From an uncultured Flavobacteriales bacterium (GTDB taxonomy: Bacteria; Bacteroidota; Bacteroidia; Flavobacteriales_D; Sanyastnellaceae), in NCBI GenBank assembly GCA_937897625.1, contig CALCNZ010000043.1:1-7040 (forward strand): 7,040 bases of DNA, read 5' to 3'. Of the stretch, positions 6,058-7,040 are shown piece by piece (the stretch's first letter is position 1; every line of letters starts with the position of its first letter). A program made the translations under genes and the position numbers. Under the pieces are notes generated by a model. That model had not been told where the DNA came from. It saw only the letters and a program-made list of their open reading frames with translations, and searched no databases.

Positions 6058-6842
6058 TGAGCGATTTTCAAAAACTTTGTTCTGTTTCTCATGCAGAGGA
6101 ATTGTTAGAGGGAAGAATTCTTTTGGTAGACAAACCGCTCAATTGGACCAGTTTCGATGTAGTTGGAAAATTGAAATGGATCTTACGAAGCGAAGCGAAA
6201 CTCCCGAAATTTAAAATTGGTCATGCCGGAACGTTAGACCCCTTGGCTACCGGACTGTTGGTCATCTGCACGGGAAAAATGACGAAGTCAATAACTGAAA
6301 TTCAAGGTGGGACAAAGGAGTACACGGGTAAGATAGTTTTGGGTGCTACAACGCCTAGTTTCGATAAGGAAACATTACCCGAGAATTTTAGTCCAACCGA
6401 ACATTTAACGCTGCTGCAATTGGAAGAAGCTGCATTGGGTTTTCTGGGCGAGCAACTTCAAATGCCACCGGTATACAGTGCTAAACAGATAGACGGAGTG
6501 CGTGCCTATGAAATGGCTAGAAAGAATGAAGAAGTCAAAATGCGCGCGAATCTCATAGAAATCAATTCGTTTGAATTAAGCGATTTTGATGGAAAAGAGG
6601 TTTCGTTTCGCATTCGATGCTCCAAAGGAACTTACATACGTTCCATTGCACACGATTTTGGACAAAGATTGGGTGTGGGTGGCTACTTGAGTGCGTTGCG
6701 GAGAACTGAGAGTTTGCCGTTTCGAGTGGAAGATGCACGGACACCAATGGATTGGGTGAAGTTATTTTGCCCTACTTACAACGCTGTTAACGAGCATTTT
6801 AGCTCCGACTCGGTGAAAAAGGTCTTTACAAAGGCTTTTTGA
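6057..6842 (+). CDS. truB: tRNA pseudouridine(55) synthase TruB
   Basis: TruB converts uridine 55 in the T-loop of most tRNAs to pseudouridine. The 261-residue protein shows KPLNWTSFDVV (26-36), the catalytic loop GHAGTLDPLATG (55-66) with nucleophile Asp61, KEYTGKIVLG with Tyr89, PPVYSAKQIDGVRAYE (137-152) and the C-terminal GTYIRSIAHDFG (191-202). It has about 18 residues before the core motif and a C-terminal tail (CPTYNAVNEHF to VFTKAF) somewhat beyond the usual end; I see no domain in that tail. ATG at 6057 overlaps the recN TAA by one base (TAATG). That supports this start and suggests termination-reinitiation coupling. All catalytic elements are intact. Confidence 0.95.
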   Translation: MSDFQKLCSVSHAEELLEGRILLVDKPLNWTSFDVVGKLKWILRSEAKLPKFKIGHAGTLDPLATGLLVICTGKMTKSITEIQGGTKEYTGKIVLGATTPSFDKETLPENFSPTEHLTLLQLEEAALGFLGEQLQMPPVYSAKQIDGVRAYEMARKNEEVKMRANLIEINSFELSDFDGKEVSFRIRCSKGTYIRSIAHDFGQRLGVGGYLSALRRTESLPFRVEDARTPMDWVKLFCPTYNAVNEHFSSDSVKKVFTKAF

Positions 6843-6847
6843 TTTCG

Positions 6848-6855
6848 TACTTTCG
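6848..6855 (+). promoter_or_regulatory. Candidate -7 box for queA
   Basis: TACTTTCG matches TAnnTTTG at seven of eight positions and lies just after the truB stop. It would give a leader of roughly 30 bases before the queA ATG at 6891. No TTG is present at the -33 spacing, which falls in the truB 3' end. The leader is C-rich at first (CCCCCC at 6856-6861) and then A-rich. Confidence 0.3.
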
Positions 6856-6890
6856 CCCCCCACTTAAATAACAACACCTTGATTTCCACA

Positions 6891-7040
6891 ATGAAATTGG
6901 GTCAATTCAAATATGAATTGCCTAAAGAATTAATCGCTCAGCATCCTCTTCCTCACCGCGACGATGCCAAGTTAATGGTATTGGATCGCAAAACCGGAAA
7001 GATTGAGCACAAGAAATTTCGCGATTTGCTAGATTATTTT
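6891..7040 (+). CDS. queA: S-adenosylmethionine:tRNA ribosyltransferase-isomerase QueA, 3' end missing
   Basis: QueA transfers and rearranges the ribosyl part of S-adenosylmethionine onto preQ1 at tRNA position 34, making epoxyqueuosine. Only the first 50 codons are present and the frame is open to the window edge; family members have about 340-350 residues. The N-terminus is diagnostic: MKLGQFKYELPKELIAQHP, then the conserved R-D-A-KLMVLDR (about 23-33) and GKIEHKKFRDLLDYF. ATG at 6891 is chosen because it begins at the usual MKLxQF. An in-frame TTG at 6879 is possible but would add four unusual residues. It follows truB after 48 bases, a neighbour pairing I know from other Bacteroidota, so both tRNA-modification genes may share expression. 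Confidence 0.93.
   Translation, partial: MKLGQFKYELPKELIAQHPLPHRDDAKLMVLDRKTGKIEHKKFRDLLDYF

Noticed and set aside
6816..6840. Possible terminator at the end of truB (AAAAAG and CTTTTT arms)
   Set aside because: The stem is interrupted by mismatches and is nearly all A/T. It lies within the truB codons and no good T-run follows, so it is too weak to call.
6843..6890. Possible preQ1 riboswitch ahead of queA
   Set aside because: The 48-base gap has a C-run and an A-rich stretch but no stem that could form the preQ1 pseudoknot. queA is also not the usual gene under this control.
1..7040. Defence island, mobile element, CRISPR array or other undescribed multi-gene system
   Set aside because: Every long frame is assigned to a recognised family with intact motifs, gene spacing is tight, and there are no direct repeats, integrase or transposase signatures, or compositional breaks.

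Overview
The window looks like ordinary chromosome from a member of the Bacteroidota, probably near the Flavobacteriales. Three things point there: TAnnTTTG-type promoter boxes with no Shine-Dalgarno sequences, a Bacteroidota-type RNA polymerase omega subunit directly after bamD, and a DUF4835/PorD-type periplasmic protein linked to type IX secretion. Codon use looks uniform by eye, and I see no mobile-element, phage, tRNA, rRNA or CRISPR signal.

Layout: on the minus strand, 1-918 is the first 306 codons of an alpha-oxoamine synthase (PLP-dependent acyl-CoA/amino-acid condensing enzyme); its 3' end lies outside the window. A 133-base divergent intergenic region (919-1051) carries a promoter box for each direction. 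The rightward box overlaps a perfect 9-bp inverted repeat. Everything else reads rightward: bamD (1052-1852), rpoZ/omega (1860-2192), a strong intrinsic terminator (2211-2237), coaBC (2252-3451), porD/DUF4835 (3448-4350), recN (4399-6057), truB (6057-6842) and the first 50 codons of queA (from 6891). Three junctions are tight: 7 bases between bamD and rpoZ, a 4-base overlap for coaBC/porD and a 1-base overlap for recN/truB.

The genes fall into two themes. BamD and PorD serve the outer membrane and secretion, and the divergent oxoamine synthase probably makes a sphingoid or sulfonolipid backbone for the envelope. The rest are housekeeping: transcription (omega), coenzyme A synthesis (CoaBC), recombinational repair (RecN) and tRNA modification (TruB, QueA).

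I found no convincing undescribed multi-gene system. The items most worth a second look are substitutions at two catalytic positions of the CoaC half of CoaBC, the palindrome lying on the bamD promoter with almost no leader, and a strong terminator only 14 bases before the coaBC start.
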